DNA of 30,238 nt, from positions 1-30,238 of IMG/VR virus record IMGVR_UViG_3300042453_005014. One strand, 5' to 3'. The DNA comes from a virus. Shown in pieces: positions 6,988 through 13,901 of this stretch (position 1 is its first letter; every line of letters begins with the position of its first letter). Under the pieces are notes generated by a model, which was not told where the DNA came from, made no database searches, and saw nothing but the letters and a program-made list of their open reading frames with translations. The translations under genes and the position numbers were made by a program.

Positions 6988-8324
6988 TGGCTGACAACGT
7001 GTTTCCGGAGGCAGTGGTCGCCGCGGCGCCGTTTGCGTTCCGCACCGACGATCTGGGAGGCTCAATTCAAGCCCCCGCCACGAAACTGCTGTTGGGTGGC
7101 GATGGGACCGACGACGGGTTTGTGTCGTCCGCAAACCCGCTGCCGATCTCGGTGGCCACAATCCCCAGCCATCCCGTCACCAACGCAGGAACGTTCGCCG
7201 TGCAGGCGGCCCAGAGTGGCACCTGGACGGTGACCGGCACCGGCGGCACTTTTCCGGTGACCGACTCGGGGGGCTCGCTGACGGTCGACGCCCCGGTGGG
7301 AACTCCCGTGTTTGTCCGCCTGTCGGATGGCACTTCGGCGATCACGACCTTGCCAGTCACCGCCACGCAGAGCGGCACGTGGAACGTCGCGAACACCGGG
7401 ACATTTGCCGTTCAAGCCAGCCAGGCCGGCACGTGGAACGTCGCCAACGCGGGGACGTTTGCCGTGCAGGCGGCTCAAAGCGGAACTTGGACTGTCACAG
7501 GCACCGGGGGAACGTTTCCCGTGACTGACTCGGGAGGCTCGTTGACGGTCGACGCCCCGGTCGGAACCCCAGTGTTCGTCCGCCTGTCGGATGGCACCTC
7601 CGCCATTACCACCCTGCCCGTGACCGCCACGCAGAGCGGCACGTGGAACGTGGCCAACACCGGGACGTTCGCGGTCCAGGCAGCCCAGAGCGGAACGTGG
7701 ACTGTCACTGGCACCGGCGGAACATTCCCAGTCACAGATTCGGGGGGGTCGCTGACGGTCGACGCCCCGGTCGGCACACCCGTGTTTGTCCGCCTGTCGG
7801 ATGGCACCTCGGCGATCACCAGCCTGCAGACGACCGGCAGCACGGCCCACGACGCGGTCGACGCCAACAACCCGGTCAAAATCGGCACCCGGGCGATCAG
7901 CACCCCGAGCACCTTGACGCTGGTTTCTGCGGCCGATCGGACCGATCTGTTTTCCGGAACCGACGGCATCCTGCTGGTCCGCAATCACACCACGCTTGAC
8001 GATTGCGTGCAGGGTCGCACCACCAACACCGACGGGGCCAGTACCGCGTTTACCGGGGATCTGGCGGCTCCTGGGGCGGGTGTCCGGCTTTGCATCACAG
8101 CGGTGACGATCTGCAACAGCAGTGCGACGTTTTGCACGGTCGACTTGCGCGATGGTTCGGCGGGGTCAGTCCTGTGGACCCTGCCTGTCCCGGCGACTGG
8201 GGGCGTGGTGCAGCGGTTTGACCCGCCGCTGAAACTGACAGCCAACACCGCGTTGGCATTCGACGCGTCCGCCGCCACGACGACGCTGACCATTTCCGCC
8301 AACGGGTTCAAGACCAAGCTGTGA
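6987..8324 (+). CDS. repeat-containing tail-fibre-like protein
   Basis: The 445-residue protein has a unique N-terminus (1-68), a central block of tandem repeats and a unique C-terminal domain (about 280-445). The main unit is 70 residues (TFAVQAAQSG ... VDAPVGTPVFVRLSDGTSAIT plus an 18-residue TLPVTATQSGTWNVANTG segment). Units begin at nucleotides 7191, 7455 and 7665; the third lacks the 18-residue segment, and an extra 18-residue copy lies at 7401-7454. Repeats built around T-x-SGTWNV are common in phage tail and fibre proteins. The gene lies at the end of the late block, overlapping its neighbours, as expected for a fibre. Receptor specificity cannot be read from sequence. Confidence 0.65.
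   Translation: MADNVFPEAVVAAAPFAFRTDDLGGSIQAPATKLLLGGDGTDDGFVSSANPLPISVATIPSHPVTNAGTFAVQAAQSGTWTVTGTGGTFPVTDSGGSLTVDAPVGTPVFVRLSDGTSAITTLPVTATQSGTWNVANTGTFAVQASQAGTWNVANAGTFAVQAAQSGTWTVTGTGGTFPVTDSGGSLTVDAPVGTPVFVRLSDGTSAITTLPVTATQSGTWNVANTGTFAVQAAQSGTWTVTGTGGTFPVTDSGGSLTVDAPVGTPVFVRLSDGTSAITSLQTTGSTAHDAVDANNPVKIGTRAISTPSTLTLVSAADRTDLFSGTDGILLVRNHTTLDDCVQGRTTNTDGASTAFTGDLAAPGAGVRLCITAVTICNSSATFCTVDLRDGSAGSVLWTLPVPATGGVVQRFDPPLKLTANTALAFDASAATTTLTISANGFKTKL
7191..7820 (+). repeat. tandem 210-bp coding repeats in the fibre-like gene
   Basis: Three in-frame units start at 7191, 7455 and 7665. The first two are 210 bp; the third stops after 156 bp. An extra 54-bp sub-unit fills 7401-7454. Protein copies are nearly identical, while the DNA differs mostly at third codon positions, so the duplication is not brand new and protein sequence is under selection. 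Confidence 0.85.
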
Positions 8325-8512
8325 CGACGATCCTGTGGTATTTCTTCCGGGCCTTCGGTTTCGGTTCGGCCCCTCCCACCAGCAGCCAACCGACCGCGTT
8401 GGTCCGGTTTGGCCCGCGCGACAACGTGGCCCGTCTCCCTGCCCGCGACAACGTCGGCCGGTTTGGTCCCCGTTCCAACACCGCTGTGTTCCCCATTCGA
8501 GGTGCCGAATGA
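8321..8512 (+). CDS. small basic repeat protein, 63 aa
   Basis: GTG 8321 overlaps the fibre gene stop (GTGA), and the end overlaps the next ATG (ATGA). Residues 1-15 are aromatic and hydrophobic (MTTILWYFFRAFGFG). Residues about 28-57 contain a degenerate repeat, RFGPRDNVARLPARDNVGRF followed by GPRSNTAVF. Coupling on both sides supports translation. It may be a fibre chaperone or small tail component; no family is recognised. Confidence 0.5.
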   Translation: MTTILWYFFRAFGFGSAPPTSSQPTALVRFGPRDNVARLPARDNVGRFGPRSNTAVFPIRGAE

Positions 8513-8853
8513 ATCTCGATACAGTCCGAGCCCTGCGACCGCTGACCAAACTGGCGGGCGAGGCGGTCCCCACCTGCGTCGATTTCACGGCGTTGTTGGC
8601 GACGGCCGAAACGCTGTCGGGCAGCCCCACGGTCACCGTCTCGCCGGCGGGGCTTTCGGCCGCCAGTGCGGCGGTCTTGACCGCGGCGTTCACCCCGTTG
8701 GCGGGAGGGGACGACGTGGCGATCGGCAAGGGGGTTTCGGTGCTGCTCTCCGCAGGCAGCTCGGGGCAGCGGTACACCCTGACGATCACCTGCGCCACCA
8801 CCACGGCCGGTCGAATTGTCGGCGGGCAGGTGATCGTCCTGGTCGACGCGTGA
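8509..8853 (+). CDS. hypothetical beta-rich protein, 114 aa
   Basis: ATG 8509 overlaps the upstream stop. The sequence begins with a helical stretch (LDTVRALRPLTKLAGEAVP) followed by Thr/Val/Ser-rich strands resembling an Ig-like module (LTITCATTTAGRIVGGQVIVLV). It is the last + gene of the left block and converges with the integrase gene, with a single base between the two stops. It is probably a small virion component; the function is unknown. Confidence 0.55.
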   Translation: MNLDTVRALRPLTKLAGEAVPTCVDFTALLATAETLSGSPTVTVSPAGLSAASAAVLTAAFTPLAGGDDVAIGKGVSVLLSAGSSGQRYTLTITCATTTAGRIVGGQVIVLVDA

Positions 8854-8854
8854 C

Positions 8855-9721
8855 CTACGGCACGCGCGTCGGATCGGGCAGCCGATCGCCGTGGTCAATC
8901 GCCCCGACAATCTGCGGGTCGAGGTAGTGCTCGTAAGTCACCAGCGGCGAGCTGTGACCCAGGGCCCGCGACGCGTCGACCCCGGCCGCCGCCAGGTGTG
9001 ACGCGTGGGATTTCCGCAGGGCGTGGGTTTTGTGGTACCGGTCGGCGGGCAGCCCGGCGTATTTGAGCAGCCGGTCCCAGTGGTGGAAATACGAGGCCTC
9101 GCTGCGATCCCACGGCAGGATCAGCGGACCCGTGCGGGGCAGCTCGGCCAACATCCGCAGACACCACGGGGGGACCTGGTACAGCCGGTCCCGATCCCTC
9201 CCTTTCCGATTCTCGGCCCGGGCGATCAACCGCCCGGTGACCGGATCCCAGTCGGCCCAGCGGAACCCCAGCAGAGCGGTTCGCCTTTCCCCCGTGGCCC
9301 ACCCGAGGAGCAGCAGTCCCCGCCACCAGTCGGCAGCGGGAATCCCCGCGACCGCCCCGGGCATTTTCCCCGAGGCGTCGAGCAGGGCCCGGAACTGATC
9401 GACCCGCCAGGCGACGGGCAACCGGACCGGGGCCGGAACCTTCTGGACGTCGGGCCAAACGTCAGTCAAACCCTGACGCGCGGCGTAGTTCCAGAGCGCG
9501 ACGAGTTTGGCCCGCGACTCGTTCACCGTGTGCGGTGAGCGGCCCGGTGTCAGCCAGGCCAGAAAATCCAGCACAGTGTCCGCCTGAAAATCCCCGATCT
9601 GCGGCTCTCGCCCCAAAAACTCCTTGAACCGGTCGAGCACCCGCCGATACTTGACGACGGTCAACCGACCCGCAAACCGCAGTTTCCTGCGACAATACTC
9701 CTCCGCCAGCGTGTAAATCAT
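8855..9721 (-). CDS. int: tyrosine recombinase, probable phage integrase (second of two)
   Basis: The 288-residue protein has an N-terminal core-binding region (about 1-100) with AEEYCRRKLRF ... YRRVLDRFKEFLG and a catalytic domain. Active-site residues are visible: Arg146 (ATGERRTAL), Lys173 (ENRKGRDRD), His233 and Arg236 (HALRKSH), His256 (ALGHSS) and nucleophile Tyr266 (YEHYLDP). The start at 9721 is preceded on its strand by GAGGAG. It is divergently oriented to an excisionase-like HTH gene with a palindromic region between them, the usual lysogeny-control layout, so it is the better candidate for the phage's own integrase. Its 3' end abuts the preceding + gene, leaving no separate attachment-site space there. 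Confidence 0.88.
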   Translation of the reverse strand: MIYTLAEEYCRRKLRFAGRLTVVKYRRVLDRFKEFLGREPQIGDFQADTVLDFLAWLTPGRSPHTVNESRAKLVALWNYAARQGLTDVWPDVQKVPAPVRLPVAWRVDQFRALLDASGKMPGAVAGIPAADWWRGLLLLGWATGERRTALLGFRWADWDPVTGRLIARAENRKGRDRDRLYQVPPWCLRMLAELPRTGPLILPWDRSEASYFHHWDRLLKYAGLPADRYHKTHALRKSHASHLAAAGVDASRALGHSSPLVTYEHYLDPQIVGAIDHGDRLPDPTRVP

Positions 9722-9884
9722 GGTGACTCCTCAGAAAAAAACTGACTCAATACCGATCCGTGGCAGTGAAAGGATAGACACTGTTGTTGGAGTACCCTTG
9801 GGGGTACGTTTTGTGCCTGCTGCGGCGGCGTCGTGTCGCCGCAGCAGGTTTCCTAAAAGATGCGTCGTCGAATATGATTCGGAC
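9722..9884. promoter_or_regulatory. divergent control region between integrase and HTH gene
   Basis: This 163-bp spacer separates the leftward integrase from the rightward excisionase-like gene. It holds a 6-bp inverted repeat GTACCC-TTGG-GGGTAC (9792-9807), suitable as an operator. It also holds a perfect 12-bp inverted repeat (9816-9827 with 9837-9848, 9-nt loop) followed by TTTCC. TATGAT at 9873-9878 could be a -10 box that would start transcription near the ATG at 9885. A phage attachment site could also lie here, but I see no proof of one. Confidence 0.5.
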
Positions 9885-10103
9885 ATGGTCGTGATGGATC
9901 AACAGAAAAAAATCACCGACGCAATCAGCGTCGAAGAGGCCGCCGAATTGATCGGTTGTAGCGCAGGTCACGTCCGCAAACTGCTGCGCGATGGTGATTT
10001 AGTCGGCCGCAAGATTTCCGCTCGAGTATGGGTCGTCAGCCAGCGGGCTGCCAGCCATTTTGCCAAGCATCGTCCCACGCTCGGAAGACCGCCGCAGCAA
10101 TGA
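9885..10103 (+). CDS. excisionase-like helix-turn-helix DNA-binding protein
   Basis: The 72-residue protein has a MerR/HTH_17-type fold: ISVEEAAELIGCSAGHVRKLLRDG (helix-turn-helix, residues about 14-37) followed by a wing with VGRKISARVWVV and a basic C-terminus. Start is ATG 9885 or ATG 9894; neither has a strong ribosome site, and an upstream -10-like box would make the mRNA almost leaderless. Position next to a divergent integrase suggests a recombination directionality factor or a regulator of the lysogeny switch. The last bases overlap the start of a membrane protein gene (ATGA). Confidence 0.7.
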   Translation: MVVMDQQKKITDAISVEEAAELIGCSAGHVRKLLRDGDLVGRKISARVWVVSQRAASHFAKHRPTLGRPPQQ

Positions 10104-10318
10104 GACGGTTTGCCTTGGTGGCCTGTCGCTGGGCAATCCTGACCAATTTGGTCGCGACTCCTCTTGCGTTGGCTGTCGTCGTGCATGCGGCGTGGAAGCA
10201 GAAAATTCCACTGCACGCAGCCGCGTTGATTGTGTGTTTTCTCGCATTCATCGCAACGCTCGGTCTGGCGATTGCGTCAGCAACTACAGCACTGATCGAA
10301 AAAAAACGATCCGAGTGA
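10100..10318 (+). CDS. small two-helix membrane protein, 72 aa
   Basis: ATG 10100 overlaps the preceding stop. Two hydrophobic segments (about residues 12-31, AILTNLVATPLALAVVVHAA, and 39-62, HAAALIVCFLAFIATLGLAI) are separated by a short basic loop (WKQKIPL), and the C-terminus is charged (EKKRSE). This is a small inner-membrane protein coupled to an HTH gene in the early region. A superinfection-exclusion role would be typical for such phage genes, but the sequence alone does not show it. Confidence 0.55.
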   Translation: MRRFALVACRWAILTNLVATPLALAVVVHAAWKQKIPLHAAALIVCFLAFIATLGLAIASATTALIEKKRSE

Positions 10319-10347
10319 CTTGCGAAGTGGAATGTTAACGCATATTT

Positions 10348-10378
10348 TACCACCCGCCAGACGATCTGGCAGGGTGGT
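10348..10378. repeat. REP-like hairpin, inverted copy of the TGGCGGGTGGTA motif (copy 2)
   Basis: ACCACCCGCCAGA (10349-10361) pairs with 10365-10378 through a 13-bp stem with one bulged A and a 3-nt loop. Read on the - strand, 10348-10359 is TGGCGGGTGGTA, the motif also found at 2493 and 21041. It stands in the 123-bp gap between the membrane-protein gene and the csrA-like gene. There is no U-tract on either strand. Confidence 0.6.
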
Positions 10379-10441
10379 CGCTGCGTCGCAGCTCGCTCCG
10401 ATCCCCGCATTTTCTGTGCTGCCTGTGGGACGGACTCTACT

Positions 10442-10627
10442 GTGGACGAACGCGGAAATTTGGTGATTACTCGGGAAGTCGGCGACTCTCTGCAGATCGG
10501 CGACAACGTGACTGTCGAGATCGTGGAGGTCAACAGACAGGGCAGAGTTCGGATCGGGATCCGTGCACCGCGCGAGGTGCAGATACTGCGACACGACGCC
10601 AAATCAACAGTCGCAAAACACGGTTGA
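10442..10627 (+). CDS. csrA: CsrA/RsmA-family RNA-binding translational regulator
   Basis: The 61-residue protein matches the CsrA pattern along its length: LVITREVGDSLQIGDNVTV (residues 7-25) then GRVRIGIRAPREVQILR (34-50). The RNA-contacting arginines equivalent to Arg6 and Arg44 are kept (Arg11 and Arg50). CsrA dimers bind GGA motifs in hairpin loops near ribosome sites and block or stabilise mRNAs. This copy has a 5-6 residue N-terminal extension from the GTG at 10442; a shorter TTG start at 10460 is possible. Three GGA motifs lie at 10428-10430, 10432-10434 and 10444-10446, over the start region, which suggests self-regulation. A phage copy could redirect host or phage translation. Family assignment is confident; targets are not known. 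Confidence 0.88.
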   Translation: MDERGNLVITREVGDSLQIGDNVTVEIVEVNRQGRVRIGIRAPREVQILRHDAKSTVAKHG

Positions 10628-10631
10628 AACA

Positions 10632-11228
10632 ATGCAGGTTTTGACACGTTCACACCGCAGTCTCGACCTGACGACCATCACCGCAGAGCAGATTCAAAAA
10701 ATCGATCTGCGAGCAGTCGTCGACATCGGACGCTTTGCCGCCCAGACCTCAAAATTCTGGAGCGTGGCCCAGCACTCGATGAACGTCGCAAGAGTCACCA
10801 GCAATTTGGGCGGCAGCGCCAACGCCCAGGCATGGGCCCTGCTACACGATGCCCATGAGGCGTATTTCGGCGATGTGATCAGACCGCTGGTCGATTTTCT
10901 CGGCCAAAAAGCCGGTGACGCAATCGACGGACTACGAAGACGCATCGATGCGGCGATTGCAGAACGGTTTGAGCTGACTTTAGACGCCGAAACTTTGACC
11001 GTTGTGCAGCAAGCGGACGACATTGTGCTGGCCGCAGAAATCATTGCGTTTTTTCCGGCTGACACCAAGACATTGTTGACCATTCCCGCAGTGGCCAGAC
11101 ATTGGCCCCTGATCCAATACGTCACGATTGAAGCGGTAAATCCCAAACTGTGGGTGGATCAAGTCGACGCACTTTGGCCTGTGTCGTTGACCTCACCGCA
11201 GAGCGAAACACCTGTCGGCGCGGCGTAG
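10632..11228 (+). CDS. HD-domain phosphohydrolase (YfbR-like)
   Basis: The 198-residue protein begins at ATG 10632, 4 bases after the csrA-like stop. Metal-binding HD residues are seen: His48 (WSVAQHSMNVA), His72-Asp73 (ALLHDAHEAYFGD) and a later Asp in QQADDIVLA (about residue 134-137). This pattern is typical of phage and bacterial 5'-deoxynucleotidase/HD hydrolases such as YfbR. Such enzymes remove phosphate from nucleoside monophosphates, which can adjust deoxynucleotide pools for phage DNA synthesis. The FGDVIRPLV stretch after the HD motif agrees with that group. The exact substrate is not known. A strong hairpin follows the gene. Confidence 0.78.
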   Translation: MQVLTRSHRSLDLTTITAEQIQKIDLRAVVDIGRFAAQTSKFWSVAQHSMNVARVTSNLGGSANAQAWALLHDAHEAYFGDVIRPLVDFLGQKAGDAIDGLRRRIDAAIAERFELTLDAETLTVVQQADDIVLAAEIIAFFPADTKTLLTIPAVARHWPLIQYVTIEAVNPKLWVDQVDALWPVSLTSPQSETPVGAA

Positions 11229-11237
11229 CGTCGATTG

Positions 11238-11267
11238 CCCCGGCGGTGTGTCCAGACACCGCCGGGG
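11238..11267 (+). terminator. strong intergenic hairpin (terminator-like or mRNA stability element)
   Basis: The arms 11238-11249 and 11256-11267 are a perfect 12-bp GC-rich inverted repeat with a 6-nt loop. It fills the gap between the HD gene stop and the RBS (AGGA, 11269-11272) of the next gene. No U-tract follows, so it may only attenuate or protect the transcript rather than end it. Confidence 0.5.
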
Positions 11268-11279
11268 TAGGAACACACG

Positions 11280-11684
11280 ATGGCGACCACCAAACCCCGC
11301 CGCAGAGCAACCGAGGCACCACCTGTGCCGCAGCAGATTGTTGTGCTGAGTCGGGTGCACTGGGGCCAATTGATTCGGCTGCACCATTGCTGGGCGAGGT
11401 CGACCATGGTCCGTGATACACCAGCCCAGATGCTGGCAGCTTTGCCACAAGCTGTGGCCCGCGTTGAAATTGAGCTGCAGGCCGAAGACCGCCGCAAGGT
11501 CGATCCGTTGCCTGTGTCTGGTTCGGAACCTGGTTGGGGGTTGGTCAGCTCGTGGCTGCTGCGGATCTGCACGGCGACGGCCTTGCCAGAGCTGCCCAGG
11601 CAATGGGCTGTTTTCCTTGGCTACCAAATCGCGTGCCAAACCGGTGGCGTTGGTCTGCCACAACCTGAAATAGGTGAACCATGA
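11280..11684 (+). CDS. hypothetical protein, 134 aa
   Basis: ATG 11280 has AGGA eight bases upstream. The sequence starts with a basic, Pro-rich segment (TTKPRRRATEAPPVPQQ) and continues with helical stretches (MLAALPQAVARVEIELQAEDRRK; WGLVSSWLLRICTATALP). No domain is recognised. The stop overlaps the ATG of the replication-initiator-like gene, which suggests they are translated together and that it may serve early DNA metabolism. Confidence 0.55.
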   Translation: MATTKPRRRATEAPPVPQQIVVLSRVHWGQLIRLHHCWARSTMVRDTPAQMLAALPQAVARVEIELQAEDRRKVDPLPVSGSEPGWGLVSSWLLRICTATALPELPRQWAVFLGYQIACQTGGVGLPQPEIGEP

Positions 11685-12517
11685 ACTGGTTCAAATTCGA
11701 ACATGCGACGCTCCGGAAACCCGAGGTCTATCGGGTCGCGGAGCGGCTGCAAGTCCACCGCCACCACGCAGTCGGCATGCTCTGCGAGTGGTTCGCGTGG
11801 GTCGATCAAAATGCCATCGATGGTCACGCTCCCTACGTGACGGAGAGTAGCATCGATGACATTGCTGGTCACGTCGGTTTCGCCTCGGCGCTCCTCGAAT
11901 GCGGCTGGTTGCAAGTCCGCTCCGGCTCACTTGTGATCCCCCGATTCGATCGGCACCTCTCACAAGGCTCGAAAACTCGGGCGTTGTCCGGGGAACGACA
12001 GCGAAAACGACGGTCGGAATCTGTCACGAAAGTGTCACGCTCGCAGCGTGACAAAACTGTGACCAGAGAAGAGAAGAGGAGAGAAGATTTATTGGAAGAG
12101 CGCAGCAACGCGACGCAGGCGGAACCGGAGAACACCGACTGGCTTGACGTCGATCCAGACGCCGACTGGTCGGTTCGGAAGTCTGATTTCGTTGCCATCT
12201 GGAACCAATCGACTGAGACCTGCCATCTGGCGACAGCCGATCTGCCGCACCTGTACGAGGCCCGCTTTCGCGAGTGCTGGCGAGATCCCGAGTGGGGGAC
12301 CAAGGCCGCATCGGCCCTCGGTCGGATCGCTCGGACGCCGTTGTGGCACGGCAGGAAGTTGCGTTTGGACGAGTTTTTGAAACCCACCTTCGCCCAGGAA
12401 ATTCTCGATGGAGCGCACGATGCCCGCACGACTCCGAGACGTGCTCAGGCCACCCGCCAAACAGCCCACCTCACAGCAGGAGCCCACGACGAAGCCCCCG
12501 ACCCTCGCCTCGGCTGA
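11681..12517 (+). CDS. phage replication initiator-like protein (winged-helix N-terminus)
   Basis: The 278-residue protein opens with WFKFEHATLRKPEVYRVAERL and continues through VGMLCEWFAWVDQ, an alpha-helical winged-helix-like domain (1-100) seen in phage replisome-organiser proteins. Its IDDIAGHVGFASALLECGWL and LVIPRFDRHL segments are typical of those families. A basic linker follows (about 100-118), then an acidic segment and a C-terminal domain (about 165-250). It is followed by, and overlaps by 110 bp, a DnaC-like loader, which supports a role in opening the phage origin and recruiting helicase. I place it among DnaD/primosome-type proteins by pattern, not by a definite match. Confidence 0.65.
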   Translation: MNWFKFEHATLRKPEVYRVAERLQVHRHHAVGMLCEWFAWVDQNAIDGHAPYVTESSIDDIAGHVGFASALLECGWLQVRSGSLVIPRFDRHLSQGSKTRALSGERQRKRRSESVTKVSRSQRDKTVTREEKRREDLLEERSNATQAEPENTDWLDVDPDADWSVRKSDFVAIWNQSTETCHLATADLPHLYEARFRECWRDPEWGTKAASALGRIARTPLWHGRKLRLDEFLKPTFAQEILDGAHDARTTPRRAQATRQTAHLTAGAHDEAPDPRLG

Positions 12518-13136
12518 ACCGACTCCGTGGCCCCGCGGAGTCCCACCGGTCACCCCGGGGCAATGTGCACCGGACGTGCAGCACGCGGTGCTGGAAACTT
12601 TGCTGGCCCTCGGCAATCGACAGACGCCTGTTGTTCTGGCAGGGCGGGTCGGTGTGGGCAAATCGACCGTGGCGGCGCTGGTGGCTCGGTCGTTTTCATC
12701 GTGGGTGTGGTTCGGCTGCGATGAGCTCCTGACGACGCTGATGGACTGTCGCAGAGAGGGGGGCGTGCAACGCTGGGACGCCCAAGGGTATGCCACGCAT
12801 ACCACTGAGCAACAACTGCTGCGACGAATTGAACAGTGCGGTGTGCTTGTGCTGGACGATGTTGGCACACGCCAATTGAGTGAGGCACAAGCCGAATCTC
12901 TTCGCGCGGTGCTTGACGCCAGAGTGCGAAAGGCTGTGATCTGCACAACGAACTGCGACACGCAGCAACTGATCGAGTCGGTAGGCGCTCGTAATCGCTC
13001 CCGTCTGCTGGCTGGAGCGGTCGTAAAAATCGCAGGCTCAGACCGCCGCCAAGAGATGGCCCTGGCCCCCCCTCCCACCCCGCCCGGAACCCCCCTGAAA
13101 ATGGGTGGCACGGACCCACCTTCCTCCTACAAATGA
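12408..13136 (+). CDS. DnaC-like AAA+ helicase loader
   Basis: The 242-residue protein has Walker A GRVGVGKS (79-86), Walker B VLVLDD (146-151), a sensor-1 region (VICTTNCD, about 195-202) and RNRSRLL near the end, as in DnaC/IstB-type loaders. Loaders place the replicative helicase on DNA and are usually encoded next to the initiator, as here. Start ATG 12408 lies 7 bases after CAGGAA; ATG 12420 is an alternative. The first about 110 bp overlap the end of the initiator-like gene in a different frame. The C-terminus is Pro-rich. Confident about the ATPase class, somewhat less about helicase loading. Confidence 0.8.
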   Translation: MERTMPARLRDVLRPPAKQPTSQQEPTTKPPTLASAEPTPWPRGVPPVTPGQCAPDVQHAVLETLLALGNRQTPVVLAGRVGVGKSTVAALVARSFSSWVWFGCDELLTTLMDCRREGGVQRWDAQGYATHTTEQQLLRRIEQCGVLVLDDVGTRQLSEAQAESLRAVLDARVRKAVICTTNCDTQQLIESVGARNRSRLLAGAVVKIAGSDRRQEMALAPPPTPPGTPLKMGGTDPPSSYK

Positions 13137-13244
13137 ACAGGTGTCCGGACGGGGGGGTCCCCCCCCCATGGGGGGGGGCTGAGGGTCCGGACGGCTCACG
13201 GCTTTTTCGCCCGTCGAACTTTTTGGAGGTGACATACTACTACC
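13137..13244. promoter_or_regulatory. G/C homopolymer palindrome flanked by GTCCGGAC repeats
   Basis: The spacer before the ParB-like gene contains GTCCGGAC at 13143-13150 and again at 13185-13192. Between them are a 7-G run (13151-13157) and a perfect palindrome of nine C, AT, nine G (13159-13178). The outer repeats can pair to enclose the inner structure, and the G runs could form four-stranded DNA. A T-rich stretch (13202-13206) and GGAGG (13225-13229) follow. It may be a terminator, an origin element or a protein-binding site. Confidence 0.5.
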
Positions 13245-13901
13245 ATGGCCAAAAAAGCCTCTAGGAGCCCTGAAAAGACGGGTCGGAACGATCCGGTGGC
13301 TTCCCAGTCGCCAGACCTTTCGCACGTCGCAGAAAGGCTGCGGGGGTTGGTCGAGCCGATCGACCACCTCGTGTCTGATCCGGCGAATGCCCGTACACAT
13401 GGACGGAAAAATCTTGACTCGATCAAGGGTGCGCTGCGGCAGTTTGGGCAGGTCGCCCCGCTGATCGTGCAGGCGGACAACGGGGTGGTACGGGCGGGGA
13501 ACGGGCGGTTGGCGGCGGCGCGGGAGCTGCTGGCTGAGGGTGATGGGCGGTGGTCGCAGATGGCGGTGGTGCGGGTGCCGTGGGACAACGCCACCGCCAT
13601 GGCCTTTGGGATCGCCGACAACCGCACCGCAGAGCTGGCCGAGTGGGATGATGGGGCGGTGGAGAAAATCTTGCGGGAGATCAACGTCGGGGACGAAGAT
13701 CTGTCGCAGATGTTTGCGGACCTGGCCGAAGATCTGGAGTTGATCGTCGCCGACACGGTTGACGACCCGGAGGAACAGCCGGCGTTGGATGTGCCGGAGC
13801 GGTTTCAGGTGATAGTCACCTGCACCGACCAAACCCACCAGAAGATTCTCTTGGAGGAACTGGAAGGAAGGGGGATTGAGTGCCGCGCCATCGTATCGTA
13901 A
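13245..13901 (+). CDS. ParB-like N-terminal domain protein
   Basis: The 218-residue protein has the ParB/Srx-type core: IDHLVSDPANARTHGRKNLDSIKGALRQFGQ (about 39-69), APLIV, then the nucleotide-binding box VVRAGNGRLAAARELL (about 81-96) and IADNRTAELAEWDD. In phages this domain often sits on, or next to, DNA-modifying enzymes and can act as a nuclease or CTP-dependent DNA-binding switch. Here it stands alone, with a C-terminal part rich in Asp and Glu. Its stop overlaps the following ABC/GNAT gene by 22 bases, so the two are probably made together. GGAGG lies 15 bases before the ATG, a rather long spacing. Confidence 0.75.
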   Translation: MAKKASRSPEKTGRNDPVASQSPDLSHVAERLRGLVEPIDHLVSDPANARTHGRKNLDSIKGALRQFGQVAPLIVQADNGVVRAGNGRLAAARELLAEGDGRWSQMAVVRVPWDNATAMAFGIADNRTAELAEWDDGAVEKILREINVGDEDLSQMFADLAEDLELIVADTVDDPEEQPALDVPERFQVIVTCTDQTHQKILLEELEGRGIECRAIVS

